Part shown: one piece after another, positions 31,905 to 40,833 of the stretch
Layout: each line of letters begins with the position of its first letter
How positions within the stretch are numbered: the stretch's first letter is position 1
Origin: JAGWAC01 sp038046265
GTDB lineage: Archaea > Nanobdellota > Nanobdellia > SCGC-AAA011-G17 > JACPIM01
DNA length: 49,271 bases
Reading direction: 5' to 3'
Assembly (NCBI GenBank): GCA_038046265.1
Contig: JBBSWN010000013.1
Coordinates: 1-49,271, forward strand
The notes under the pieces: model-generated
Told to the model about the DNA's origin: nothing
What the model saw: the letters and a program-made list of their open reading frames with translations, nothing else
Databases searched by the model: none
Translations under genes and position numbers: made by a program

Positions 31905-33260
31905 ATGCAATTACAGATTTACAACACATTAACAAGGAAAAAAGAAGTTTTTAAGCCATTAAAGGGAAATAAAATAAATTTATTCTGTTGTGGCCCAACA
32001 ACGTATGGGTTTATTCATATTGGAAATGCATGCACTTATACTAGGTTTGATTTTATTGTAAAATATCTAAGATATAGAAAATTCAATGTTTTTTACTTGA
32101 TGAATATTACTGATATAGATGATAAGATAATTAAAAAAGCAAAAGAAGAAAATACTGATTGGAAATCAGTTACAAAAAAGTATGAAAAAGCTTTTTACGA
32201 AGATATAAAAATTTTGGGAATAGACTCAGCTGATAAATTTGCTAATGCAACAGACTATATTCCTGAAATAGTTTCCCAGGTAAAGAGACTTGTTTCTAAT
32301 TATTATGGCTATAAAATATCTGATGGTTATTACTTTGATGCTTCTAAATTTAAGGAATATGGAAAACTGGCTAAAAGAACATATACAGAAGCAGATGACG
32401 GAGTGTCCAGGATTGATGAAAACCCAGAAAAAAGAAATAAAGCAGATTTTTGCTTGTGGAAATTTAAAAAAGGAAATGATCCTTTCTGGGAAACTGAATT
32501 AGGCGCAGGAAGACCAGGATGGCATATTGAAGATACAGCAATTACAGAAAAGTTCTTTGGCCCCCAATATGATATTCATGGCGGCGGTTCTGATCTAATT
32601 TTTCCTCATCATGAAGCAGAGATTGCACAAATGGAATCTATTTCTGGAAAACCTTTGGTAAGATATTGGATGCACGCTGGCATGATAAATATGAATGAAA
32701 GAAAAATGTCTAAGTCTTTAGGAAATATAGTTTCGGCTAGAGATTTATTGAGTAAATATGGCTCTAAATTAATCAGATATTTATTTTTATCCAATCATTA
32801 CAGATCACAGTTAGGATTTTCAGAAGAGATAATGAATGATATTAAAAATTCGCTTCAAAGAATCCAGGAATTTATATTAAAATTAAAAAAAGGAAAAGAT
32901 ACAAAAGAATCTGATAAATTACTGAAAAAGGCTAAGGAAAAATTTATACAAGAATTGGATGATGATTTAAACACACCACAAGCTCTAGCAGTTTTATTTA
33001 ATCTAATTAGAGATTTAAACAAAATTAAGAGTGGTGGGAAGAGAGTTTTAAAATTTTTTGAAGAAATAAATGAATTTTTTGGGTTCTTAGAATTTAAGGA
33101 AGAAAAAATCCCAGAAGAAATAAAAGATCTAGTGCAAAAAAGGGAAAAAGCAAGGAAAGAAAATAACTTTAAAGAAGCAGACAAATTAAGAAATTTAATA
33201 AAGGAAAAGGGCTATTTAATAGAAGACACAAGCGGTAAAACCATTGTAAAAAGGCTTTAA
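31905..33260 (+). CDS. cysS: Cysteinyl-tRNA synthetase
   Basis: The 451-aa class I synthetase has HIGN (GFIHIGNACTY), the zinc-binding Cys near residue 28 (FCCGPTTYG), the HHEAEIAQME helix with Zn ligands and KMSKSLGN. It charges tRNA-Cys directly, so no SepRS route is needed. It is leaderless or nearly so, 30 nt after the pilin-like gene. A C-terminal anticodon-binding region follows. Confidence 0.95.
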   Translation: MQLQIYNTLTRKKEVFKPLKGNKINLFCCGPTTYGFIHIGNACTYTRFDFIVKYLRYRKFNVFYLMNITDIDDKIIKKAKEENTDWKSVTKKYEKAFYEDIKILGIDSADKFANATDYIPEIVSQVKRLVSNYYGYKISDGYYFDASKFKEYGKLAKRTYTEADDGVSRIDENPEKRNKADFCLWKFKKGNDPFWETELGAGRPGWHIEDTAITEKFFGPQYDIHGGGSDLIFPHHEAEIAQMESISGKPLVRYWMHAGMINMNERKMSKSLGNIVSARDLLSKYGSKLIRYLFLSNHYRSQLGFSEEIMNDIKNSLQRIQEFILKLKKGKDTKESDKLLKKAKEKFIQELDDDLNTPQALAVLFNLIRDLNKIKSGGKRVLKFFEEINEFFGFLEFKEEKIPEEIKDLVQKREKARKENNFKEADKLRNLIKEKGYLIEDTSGKTIVKRL

Positions 33261-33278
33261 ACAGCTTAATCCTCTGCC

Positions 33279-33325
33279 ATTTATAAACAAGAAGCTTTAT
33301 AAATACAATTTCTCATTTATAAATA
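33279..33325 (+). promoter_or_regulatory. Three TATA-like boxes upstream of tbp
   Basis: ATTTATAAAC (33279-33288), CTTTATAAATA (about 33295-33305) and ATTTATAAATA (33315-33325) lie in the gap before tbp (ATG 33339). The third is only about 20 nt from the ATG, so TBP bound there would overlap the start of transcription. Confidence 0.45.
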
Positions 33326-33338
33326 AACAAGAGTAAAA

Positions 33339-33890
33339 ATGGCTAAAAAAGAAATAAAAATTCAAAACATAGTTGCTTCAGCTTCTTTAGGTCATGATAT
33401 TCCTTTAATAAAATTAGCAGAAGCATTGCCAAACACAGAGTATAATCCTGAACAGTTTCCTGGCTTGGTAATGAGAATAAAAGAACCTAAAACATCTGCC
33501 TTAATCTTTAGTTCTGGAAAAATTGTTTGCACAGGCGCAAAATCAATGGCAAAAGTTAAGCTAGCTGTTCATGCAATAATAAAAAACATTGAAAAGATAA
33601 GGATAAAGATTACTACTTTTCCACAAATTAAAGTTCAAAACATGGTTGCATCTGGCTCAATACACATGGACTTAAACTTAAACTCATTAGCATTAGAACT
33701 GGAAAACACAGAATATGAACCAGAGCAGTTTCCAGGCCTTGTTTACAAGCTTTCAGGAACAAGAGCAACATTTTTGCTATTCAGCAATGGAAAAATAGTG
33801 TGTACAGGAACAAGAAGTGAATCAAAATTAAGGGAAGCAGTAGACTTATTAGTAAAAAACTTAAGCAAGATAGTAAAAAAATCAAAATAA
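33339..33890 (+). CDS. tbp: TATA-box-binding protein
   Basis: The 183-aa protein has two direct TBP repeats of about 90 residues, each with a version of the YEPEQFPGLV motif (YNPEQFPGLV, YEPEQFPGLV) and FSSGKIVCTGAKS/FSNGKIVCTGTRS. It binds TATA boxes and recruits TFB and RNA polymerase. Length is typical of archaeal TBP (180-190 aa). Multiple TATA boxes upstream raise the possibility of autoregulation. Confidence 0.97.
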   Translation: MAKKEIKIQNIVASASLGHDIPLIKLAEALPNTEYNPEQFPGLVMRIKEPKTSALIFSSGKIVCTGAKSMAKVKLAVHAIIKNIEKIRIKITTFPQIKVQNMVASGSIHMDLNLNSLALELENTEYEPEQFPGLVYKLSGTRATFLLFSNGKIVCTGTRSESKLREAVDLLVKNLSKIVKKSK

Positions 33891-33951
33891 TTCTCCGAAA
33901 GATTTCCGATACAATAGCTATATAAATAAGTTCAAGCACTAATTATTGTCA

Positions 33952-33985
33952 ATCTTTTTTGTGAAGCTTTTTTTCTAAAAAAGAT
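33952..33985. repeat. Copy of dispersed hairpin repeat before mcm
   Basis: ATCTTTTTT (33952-33960) and AAAAAAGAT (33977-33985) are perfectly complementary, with loop GTGAAGCTTTTTTTCT. Read on the minus strand it matches the elements at 159-204 and 24046-24076. It lies 14 nt before the mcm start. Confidence 0.6.
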
Positions 33986-33998
33986 TTAGGGGGAAAAG

Positions 33999-36014
33999 TT
34001 GGTGAATGATGTTGTTGAACAAATAGAGAAATTTCGCGATTTTCTAGAGCAAAATTATCAAACACAGTTAAATGAAATCATATTAAAAGGAAGGAATTTT
34101 TTGTTGATTGATTTTACAAACTTATTAAAATATGATCATGAACTGGCAGACCAATTATTAGACCAGCCAGAAGAAACAATAAAAGCATTTGAATTAACTT
34201 TGGAACATTTTGACATTTCAACATTATTGAGAATAAGATTTTTTAATCTGCCCCAAAGCCAAAAAGTAAAAATAAAAGACATAAGAAGCAATGATTTAGG
34301 AAAATTTCTGTTGACAGAAGGAATTGTCCGTCAGTCTTCAGACGTTCGTCCTCAAGTTGTGTCTGCAAAATTTGAATGTCCTTCCTGCGGCAATTCAATT
34401 TCAATTCTGCAAGTTGATGTAAGATTTAAAGAACCTTATAGATGCACATGCGGTAAAAAAGGACGCTTTAGATTATTGTCAAAAGAATTAGTTGATGCTC
34501 AGAGGATTGTTGTTGAAGAAAGTCCAGACACATTAGAAGGTGGGGAGCAGCCAAAAAGATTGAATGTTTTTTTAAAAGAAGACTTAGTTGAACCAATTAT
34601 GGAAAAGAAAACTACTCCTGGATCAAAAGTAAGAATCAACGGCATTGTAAAAGAAGTTCCAGTCCTACTAAAAACAGGAACACCAAGCACAAAATATGAC
34701 ATTATGATGGAAGCTAATTTTATTGAGCCACTAGAAGAAACATTTGAAGAACTAGAAGTAAACAAAGAAGATGAAGAAAAAATTCTTGAATTAAGCAAAA
34801 ATCCTAAGATTTACGAAAAATTAGTCAACAGCATTGCTCCCTCAATATACGGACATTCTGAAATAAAAGAAGCTTTAATACTTCAATTATTTGGTGGGGT
34901 AAGGAAAGAAAGAAAAGACGGCACTTGGAACAGGGGAGACATTCATATTCTTCTGGTAGGTGATCCTGGATCGGCCAAATCAAGCTTGCTGTTTTTCATG
35001 TCAAAAATAGCACCAAAAGCAAGATATGTTTCTGGTAAATCTGCTTCAGCAGCTGGTTTAACAGGAGCAATTGTAAAAGATGAATTTTTAAAAGGATGGG
35101 CATTAGAAGCAGGAGCTCTCCCATTAGCCAATGGGGGAGGTGTGTTCTTGGATGAGCTTGACAAAATGGATTCAGAAGACACATCAGCTTTGCATGAAGG
35201 TCTTGAACAACAGCAAATTACATTTAGCAAAGCAAATATCCAGGCAACTTTATTGACAAGAGTAAGTGCATTAGCAGCAGCAAACCCAAAACTAGGAAGA
35301 TTTGACCCATATCAACCAATTGCAGCACAAATTAATCTGCCTCCTGCCTTGATCAACAGGTTTGACTTAATTTTCCCAATGAGAGATATTCCAGATGAAC
35401 AAATAGACGCGAAAATCGCAACTCATATTTTAGAAGTTCATGAAAACAAAGGAACAATAGAGCCTGATATTGAAAGCAAATTCTTAAAAAAATATGTTTC
35501 ATATGCAAAAAAGAAAATTCTTCCAAGATTAACAGAAGGAGCAAAAGAAGAAATAAAAAATTTCTATGTAAGTTTAAGAAACAGCGGCGATTCAAAAGAC
35601 GGAGTAAAACCAATTCCTATTTCAGCAAGACAATTAGAAGCTTTAATAAGATTAAGTGAAGCATCTGCAAAAATACGCTTAAGCAGCAAGATAACAAAAG
35701 AAGATTCAAGAAGAGCAATCAGAATTTTAAGAAGATGTCTGGAAAAAGTCGGAATTGATCCAGAAACTGGAAAATATGACATTGATGTTTTGTCAACAGG
35801 AATTTCTACATCTCAAAGAGGAAAAATAATTATAGTTCGTGAAGTCATAAATGAATTTGACAGAAACGGTGTTAAAACAATACCAATTGAAGATGTAATT
35901 AATATTTGCAAAGAAAAAGGCCTTGAAGAAAGCAGGATAGAAACAATTCTTGACCAGCTGAAAAAAGAAGGTGAAATATTCCAGCCAAAAGTCGGATTTA
36001 TCAGCAAAATTTGA
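33999..36014 (+). CDS. mcm: Minichromosome maintenance helicase MCM
   Basis: The 671-aa replicative helicase has the N-terminal domain with zinc Cys (CPSCG and CTC), Walker A GDPGSAKSS, Walker B (GGGVFLDELDKM), sensor and arginine-finger regions (PALINRFDLIF) and a C-terminal winged helix. Starts are TTG at 33999 or GTG at 34002. SD-like GGGGG lies 6-10 nt upstream. No intein is present, although MCM is a frequent intein host. The gene is followed by aIF2-beta. Confidence 0.96.
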   Translation: MVNDVVEQIEKFRDFLEQNYQTQLNEIILKGRNFLLIDFTNLLKYDHELADQLLDQPEETIKAFELTLEHFDISTLLRIRFFNLPQSQKVKIKDIRSNDLGKFLLTEGIVRQSSDVRPQVVSAKFECPSCGNSISILQVDVRFKEPYRCTCGKKGRFRLLSKELVDAQRIVVEESPDTLEGGEQPKRLNVFLKEDLVEPIMEKKTTPGSKVRINGIVKEVPVLLKTGTPSTKYDIMMEANFIEPLEETFEELEVNKEDEEKILELSKNPKIYEKLVNSIAPSIYGHSEIKEALILQLFGGVRKERKDGTWNRGDIHILLVGDPGSAKSSLLFFMSKIAPKARYVSGKSASAAGLTGAIVKDEFLKGWALEAGALPLANGGGVFLDELDKMDSEDTSALHEGLEQQQITFSKANIQATLLTRVSALAAANPKLGRFDPYQPIAAQINLPPALINRFDLIFPMRDIPDEQIDAKIATHILEVHENKGTIEPDIESKFLKKYVSYAKKKILPRLTEGAKEEIKNFYVSLRNSGDSKDGVKPIPISARQLEALIRLSEASAKIRLSSKITKEDSRRAIRILRRCLEKVGIDPETGKYDIDVLSTGISTSQRGKIIIVREVINEFDRNGVKTIPIEDVINICKEKGLEESRIETILDQLKKEGEIFQPKVGFISKI

Positions 36015-36036
36015 TTAAGGCATTCAAAAGCCTTAA
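36015..36036 (+). other. Hairpin after mcm stop codon
   Basis: TTAAGGC (36015-36021), loop ATTCAAAA, GCCTTAA (36030-36036) form a 7-bp stem immediately after the mcm stop. There is no T-tract downstream on this strand, so a terminator role is unlikely. It may protect the mcm 3' end. Confidence 0.4.
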
Positions 36037-36060
36037 AAACCTTGTTTTATTTCCAAAATC

Positions 36061-36471
36061 ATGAGCTATGAAGAATTACTTAAAAAAGCAAGAAAAGAAC
36101 TTCCTACGACCATTGTAAGTAGCAAGGAAAGGTTTGAAATTCCTAAAGTAACTGGCCATGTAGAAGGAAACAAGACAATTATAACTAATTTTCTCCAGAT
36201 TTGTGACATTTTTGGCAGAGAAAGTTCTCAATTACTAAAATATCTTCAAAAAGAATTAGCTACTCCTGCTGTTTTAGACAATCAAAGACTGATTTTTGGA
36301 AGAAAATTAAGCTCTAATTTCATAAACCAAAAAATAGAGCATTTTGCAAAAATCTTTGTTCTTTGCAAGGAATGCGGGAAACCAGATACTAAATTAATTA
36401 AAGAAGACAGGTTCTTGTTCTTAAAATGCACAGCTTGCGGGGCAAGGCATTCTGTAACAGCCAAGATTTAA
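36061..36471 (+). CDS. Translation initiation factor aIF2 subunit beta
   Basis: The 136-aa protein has the N-terminal helix region (YEELLKKARKELP), a central alpha/beta domain (QICDIFGRESSQLLKYLQKELAT) and a C-terminal zinc ribbon with CKEC and CTAC. This is the archaeal aIF2-beta length. It joins alpha and gamma subunits to deliver initiator tRNA. It precedes the DUF424 gene by 1 nt in a translation operon. Confidence 0.93.
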   Translation: MSYEELLKKARKELPTTIVSSKERFEIPKVTGHVEGNKTIITNFLQICDIFGRESSQLLKYLQKELATPAVLDNQRLIFGRKLSSNFINQKIEHFAKIFVLCKECGKPDTKLIKEDRFLFLKCTACGARHSVTAKI

Positions 36472-36472
36472 T

Positions 36473-36766
36473 ATGTTTTTTGTCAAAATCCATAAAAAAT
36501 TAGGAAGAGAAGTTCTAGCAATATGTGATGAAGAGATTTTAGGAAAAACTTTAGAAGAAGGAGATTTTTATTTTGAAATTAAAGAAGATTTTTACAAAGG
36601 AGAAAAATTAAGTGAAGAGCAAGTAAGAGTACTCTTGAAAAATTCCCCCAACTATAATTTAGTTGGAAAAGAAATTATAAAAATAGCTTTAGATTTAGAA
36701 GTTGTAGAAAAAGAAAACATAATAAAAATAAAAGGTGTTCCACATGCCCAAGGATTTATCGTATAA
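36473..36766 (+). CDS. DUF424-family protein
   Basis: The 97-aa protein matches DUF424: an N-terminal VKIHKKLGREVLAICDEEILGKTLEEG segment and a C-terminal IKGVPHAQGFIV. DUF424 is conserved in archaea near aIF2-beta, as here, and its fold is related to that region of initiation-associated proteins. Function is unproven. It overlaps the next gene by 23 nt. Its ATG lies 1 nt after the aIF2-beta stop. Confidence 0.75.
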   Translation: MFFVKIHKKLGREVLAICDEEILGKTLEEGDFYFEIKEDFYKGEKLSEEQVRVLLKNSPNYNLVGKEIIKIALDLEVVEKENIIKIKGVPHAQGFIV

Positions 36767-37097
36767 AGAAAACAGGCACAGCAATTATTTTGAAGCCATT
36801 CTTCAATTAAGGCCTTGTAATGAAAAATTAATGGACTTTGTTTTAAAAAGAATAAAAGAAAGAGAAAATGTTAATATTGTAAAGGAAGTTCTGTTAAAAA
36901 CAGGAATTGATTTATACTTGACAGACCAGAGATTTACCAGGGCTCTAGGAAAGCAGTTAAAACGCCAGTTTAAAGGTGAATTAATCTTAAGCAGAAAACT
37001 GCATACCAGAAACAGGATGACTAGTAAAAATATTTATAGGGTAACAGTTTGTTTTAAATTAAATGAAGAACGAAAAGATCCAGAATATAATTTCTAA
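36744..37097 (+). CDS. NMD3-like protein, short form
   Basis: About 117 aa from the ATG at 36744; an upstream GTG at 36735 is less likely. NYFEAILQLRPCNEKLMDFV, GIDLYLTDQRFTRALGKQLKRQF and a KLHTRNRMTSKNIYRVTVCF strand match the OB/SH3-like part of archaeal/eukaryotic NMD3. The N-terminal Cys-rich zinc domain of full NMD3 is absent, so this is a truncated or domain-reduced family member. Full-length NMD3 binds the large ribosomal subunit. It overlaps DUF424 by 23 nt and the methyltransferase by 35 nt. Confidence 0.72.
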   Translation: MPKDLSYKENRHSNYFEAILQLRPCNEKLMDFVLKRIKERENVNIVKEVLLKTGIDLYLTDQRFTRALGKQLKRQFKGELILSRKLHTRNRMTSKNIYRVTVCFKLNEERKDPEYNF

Positions 37098-37908
37098 GGT
37101 TAAGGGAAAGAAGAATTTAGGTGTTGATGATAAATACGTATTTGAAATTCTTGATAAATACTTAAAAAATCCTAAAATAAAAGAAATATTTGAAAAGCCA
37201 GAAAAAGAAATTCTAAAAAATAAGGTTTTTAAAAAATTAACAAAAGAAATAAGAAAAGAATTGTATAAAGTTCACGGATTGTATCAGGTAAAAAAACAAT
37301 CGAATAAACAAAATTTGCTAAAACAACTGGAAAAAGCCAGAAATATTGATGATACTAGAAAGACTTCGAGAGAGATTCTTAAACAGCACACATCTTCAAG
37401 AGAAAGATTAAGTATTTACAATAAGCTTTATTTAGAAATTTTAAAGCTTAAACCAGAATCAATATTAGACTTAGCATCTGGTCTAAATCCCTGCTCTATC
37501 ATTCTTTCAAACTTCAAAGGCAGTTATTACGCTTATGAAATAAGTAAAGATGATGTTGATTTTTTAAATAAATATTTTAAGGCAATAAAAAAATATAATA
37601 TAAATGGAAAAGCATTTGTTAAGGACATAACTAAAGACTTTAATTTTGAAAAAACTGATGTCTGCTTCCTGTTTAAGTTTCTTGATTTACTGGGAAAAAA
37701 CAGGAAATTATTCTTCATTAATTTGTTAAAGAACTTAAAATGCAAATACTTAATTGTAAGTTTTTCAAAGAAGACAATTTCCTTAAAACAGATGAAAAAC
37801 ACAGAAAGAAACTGGTTCATTAACTTGTTAAATAGCTTAAATTTAAGTTATAAAAGAATTGATTTTGAAAATGAATTTTTTTACATAATTAAATTAAAAA
37901 TTTTTTAA
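37063..37908 (+). CDS. Rmt/Arm/FmrO-family 16S rRNA (m7G1405-type) methyltransferase homologue
   Basis: The 281-aa protein aligns along its length, from memory, with RmtB-type enzymes. It shares the helical N-domain, then HTSSRERL (109-116) matching HASTKERL, the SAM loop ILDLASGLNP (134-143) matching VLDIACGLNP, FLFKFLDLL (202-210) matching LIFKLLPLL, and IVSFSKKT (231-238) matching AVSFPTRS. Bacterial members methylate N7 of G1405 in the 30S decoding site and give aminoglycoside resistance or self-protection. Here it lies in a translation operon after aIF2-beta, DUF424 and the NMD3-like gene, which suggests housekeeping rRNA modification. The exact nucleotide target is not known. Confidence 0.78.
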   Translation: MKNEKIQNIISKVKGKKNLGVDDKYVFEILDKYLKNPKIKEIFEKPEKEILKNKVFKKLTKEIRKELYKVHGLYQVKKQSNKQNLLKQLEKARNIDDTRKTSREILKQHTSSRERLSIYNKLYLEILKLKPESILDLASGLNPCSIILSNFKGSYYAYEISKDDVDFLNKYFKAIKKYNINGKAFVKDITKDFNFEKTDVCFLFKFLDLLGKNRKLFFINLLKNLKCKYLIVSFSKKTISLKQMKNTERNWFINLLNSLNLSYKRIDFENEFFYIIKLKIF

Positions 37909-38151
37909 AAGCTTAGTTATTTTATTTTTTAAGTCACTATAAACTTCTAATCGCTGTTCTTCAAGTTCCTTAAGAATATCCTTCCTAGATCTTGTTTTTT
38001 TAAAACTATCATCTGGCAATTGTTTAACTCTTTTTATTTGTAAATCAATACCATCTAATGTTTTGTCCAGGTCCATTAAAATACCTGAAATTTGTTGAAG
38101 TAAGGGATCAGTTAATCCTCCCTTACCAAAAATAAGATCTAACAATCCCAT
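37894..38151 (-). CDS. Unknown small helical protein (85 aa)
   Basis: The ATG at 38151 gives MGLLDLIFGKGG at the N-terminus; four more residues are possible upstream (38163). It continues with amphipathic helices (LLQQISGILMDLDKTLDGIDLQIKR) and a Lys/Glu-rich coiled coil (KDILKELEEQRLEVYSDL). The opening looks like a membrane-associating amphipathic helix. The family is not recognised. It is convergent with the methyltransferase gene (15-nt overlap). Confidence 0.5.
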   Translation of the reverse strand: MGLLDLIFGKGGLTDPLLQQISGILMDLDKTLDGIDLQIKRVKQLPDDSFKKTRSRKDILKELEEQRLEVYSDLKNKITKLLKNF

Positions 38152-38213
38152 ACAAATACTCAAACTAAAACCTATATAAACATTTTTATACCTAAAACAT
38201 ATTTTCTTATATA

Positions 38214-40796
38214 ATGGATTTTGGTAATTTAGGAAAAAAAGAGGTATTTAGATTACTAAAAAGCTCTGAACTTGGTTTAACTGATAAAGAATCACAAAAT
38301 AGATTGCAGCTAAGTGGTTTAAATGAATTAAAGGCAAAAAAAGAAAATAAAACCTTAAAAATTCTTTTAGAACAAATAAAAAACATAGTAGTGTATATCT
38401 TGTTTGCAGCAGTTTTAATTTCTCTCTTTTTTAAGGAATATTTAGATGCTGGAGCTATTTTAGTAATTTTAATCTTGAACATTATCCTTGGCTTTATTCA
38501 GGATTTTAAGGCAGAAAAAGCGATTGAATCTTTAAAGAAAATAACTGTAACTAATGTAAAAGTCTTTAGAAACAACAAAAAGCAAGTAATAGATTCGCAA
38601 TTTCTAGTTCCAGGAGACATAATATTCTTGGAATCTGGAGACAAAATTCCAGCTGATTCTTATTTATTGGAAACAAATGAGTTCAAGGTTGACGAGTCTA
38701 TTTTAACTGGGGAAAGCGTGCCAGTTAAAAAAATAGCAGAAGAAAAAAAAGACAAAAGAAATTTAATTTTTTCAGGAACAAATGCTGTTTACGGCAACTG
38801 CAAAGCTCTTGTTTTAAAAACAGGAATGTCAACTGAAATAGGAAAAATAGCAGACTTAATCCAGACAGAAGAGCAAAAACAAACACCATTGCAGGAAAAA
38901 CTAGGGAAACTTGGCTTAAATTTAGGCATCATAACAATATTAATTTCAATAATAATTTTCATTTCGGGATTATTAAGGCAGCAGGAATTATCTGAAATTT
39001 TGTTAGTATCTGTAAGTTTGGCAGTTGCAGCAATTCCAGAAGGGCTGCCAGCTGTAGTTACTATTTCCTTGGCATTAGGTGTGCAAAGAATGGTAAAAAA
39101 TAATGTCCTGGTAAGAAAACTAAGCTCAGCAGAAACTTTGGGCGCAGTAACAATAATTGCAAGCGATAAAACAGGTACAATAACCTGCAATGAAATGACT
39201 GTGAGAAAAATTTATGATAATAAAAATATAATTGATGTAACAGGAGAAGGATATAATTTTCTTGGAAATTTTTTATTAAACAAATCAAAGTTTAACCCAA
39301 ATAAAATATCCAAATTAATCCAATGCTCAGTTCTCTGTAATGACGCACAATTGACAGACAAGAAACCATTTGGCGACCCTACAGAAATAGCCTTATTAAT
39401 TTTAGGAAAAAAATCAAAATTTGATTTCAACAATAAACGAGTAAAGGAAATTCCTTTTAGTTCTGAAAACAAATATATGGGTACAGTTAATCTTGAAAAA
39501 AATAAAAAAACACTCTTTCTAAAAGGAGCTCCCGAAGTAATCTTAAGAAAGTGCAATAGAATTTTAGTAAACAATAAAGTAATTAAATTAACAAATGAAA
39601 AGAAAAAAGAAATACTAAAGACAAATGAAAACTTTGCCAGTAATGCATTAAGAGTTCTTGGTTTTTCTTATAATGATAAATTAAATGGGAAAAATTCTGT
39701 TTTCCTTGGTTTAATTGGAATGATAGATCCTCCGAGAGAGGAAGTTCATGACTCTATAGCTCTTTGCAAAAAAGCTGGAATAAGAGTTGTTATGATTACA
39801 GGAGACCACAAGTTAACTGCCCAGGCAATAGCAAGGCAGATTGGTTTAAAAGACAGAGCTTTGACAGGAGAAGAACTGGATAAATTATCTCCCAAAGAAC
39901 TGAAAAAACTTTCAAAAGAAATTGATATTTATGCCAGGGTAAATCCAATCCATAAGGTAAAAATTCTGGAAGCTCTTGAAAACAATGATATTATAGCAAT
40001 GACAGGAGACGGTATAAACGATGCTCCTGCATTAAAAAAAGCAGATATAGGTGTAAGTGTTGGTGACAGCTCAGATGTTGCAAAAGAAGCCAGTAATTTG
40101 ATTTTATTAGACAACAGTTTTAGCTCTATTGTAAAAGCAGTTAAAGAAGGAAGGGGAATTTACAATAATATAAAGAAATTTGTCAATTACTTGTTATCCA
40201 GCAATTTGGGGGAAGTATTTACATTGTTCTTTGCAATGATGATAGGTTTTAAAGATTCTTTAGGAAATTTCATAATTCCTTTGCTGCCACTGCAGATTTT
40301 ATGGATTAATTTAGTAACAGACGGGCTACCTGCCTTGGCTTTGGGAATTGACCCCATTAACAATGATGTAATGAATAAAAAACCTAGAAACCCAGATGAA
40401 AGCATAATTTCAAAAAATATGATATTTAATGTCTTGTTTACTGGTTTTGTTTTTGCCTTGACTACTTTGATTTTATTTAAATTAAATTTAAATAATCCAA
40501 TAAAAGCACAGACAATTGCTTTTTCAACTTTAGTTATTCTAGAATTATTTAGGGTAAATATAATAAGAAAACAGTATAATACTAAATTATTTGCAAACAA
40601 GTACTTGGTTTTAGCTGTAGTCTCGTCTTTTATATTGCAGTTAATAACTATCTATACTCCTTTAAACAAAGTATTTAACACAACATTCTTGTCATCAGGA
40701 GACTGGTTTTTAATTATTTTATTAAGCTTGTTTGCAACAATAATTTGCAGAATATTTTATTTAATTTCTGTAAAAATAACTAAACAATTAGATTAA
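38214..40796 (+). CDS. P-type cation-transporting ATPase (P2 type, Ca2+-ATPase-like)
   Basis: The 860-aa protein has the actuator TGES (SILTGESVPV), the phosphorylation site SDKTGTITC (Asp318), the KGAPE nucleotide motif and the hinge TGDGINDAPALKKADIG. The membrane helix with AIPEGLPAVVTISLALG matches P2A calcium or P2C/P2D pumps. The PEGL motif favours Ca2+ (SERCA/PMR1-like). No heavy-metal CPC motif or N-terminal CxxC is present. It is a single gene with its own promoter. Confidence 0.88.
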   Translation: MDFGNLGKKEVFRLLKSSELGLTDKESQNRLQLSGLNELKAKKENKTLKILLEQIKNIVVYILFAAVLISLFFKEYLDAGAILVILILNIILGFIQDFKAEKAIESLKKITVTNVKVFRNNKKQVIDSQFLVPGDIIFLESGDKIPADSYLLETNEFKVDESILTGESVPVKKIAEEKKDKRNLIFSGTNAVYGNCKALVLKTGMSTEIGKIADLIQTEEQKQTPLQEKLGKLGLNLGIITILISIIIFISGLLRQQELSEILLVSVSLAVAAIPEGLPAVVTISLALGVQRMVKNNVLVRKLSSAETLGAVTIIASDKTGTITCNEMTVRKIYDNKNIIDVTGEGYNFLGNFLLNKSKFNPNKISKLIQCSVLCNDAQLTDKKPFGDPTEIALLILGKKSKFDFNNKRVKEIPFSSENKYMGTVNLEKNKKTLFLKGAPEVILRKCNRILVNNKVIKLTNEKKKEILKTNENFASNALRVLGFSYNDKLNGKNSVFLGLIGMIDPPREEVHDSIALCKKAGIRVVMITGDHKLTAQAIARQIGLKDRALTGEELDKLSPKELKKLSKEIDIYARVNPIHKVKILEALENNDIIAMTGDGINDAPALKKADIGVSVGDSSDVAKEASNLILLDNSFSSIVKAVKEGRGIYNNIKKFVNYLLSSNLGEVFTLFFAMMIGFKDSLGNFIIPLLPLQILWINLVTDGLPALALGIDPINNDVMNKKPRNPDESIISKNMIFNVLFTGFVFALTTLILFKLNLNNPIKAQTIAFSTLVILELFRVNIIRKQYNTKLFANKYLVLAVVSSFILQLITIYTPLNKVFNTTFLSSGDWFLIILLSLFATIICRIFYLISVKITKQLD

Positions 40797-40833
40797 TAAG
40801 ATTTATAAACAATCTATATTCTTCCCTATATAA

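Noticed and set aside
36015..36036. Hairpin after mcm as a terminator
   Set aside because: No T-tract follows on the plus strand, and the next gene begins 25 nt later in the same direction.
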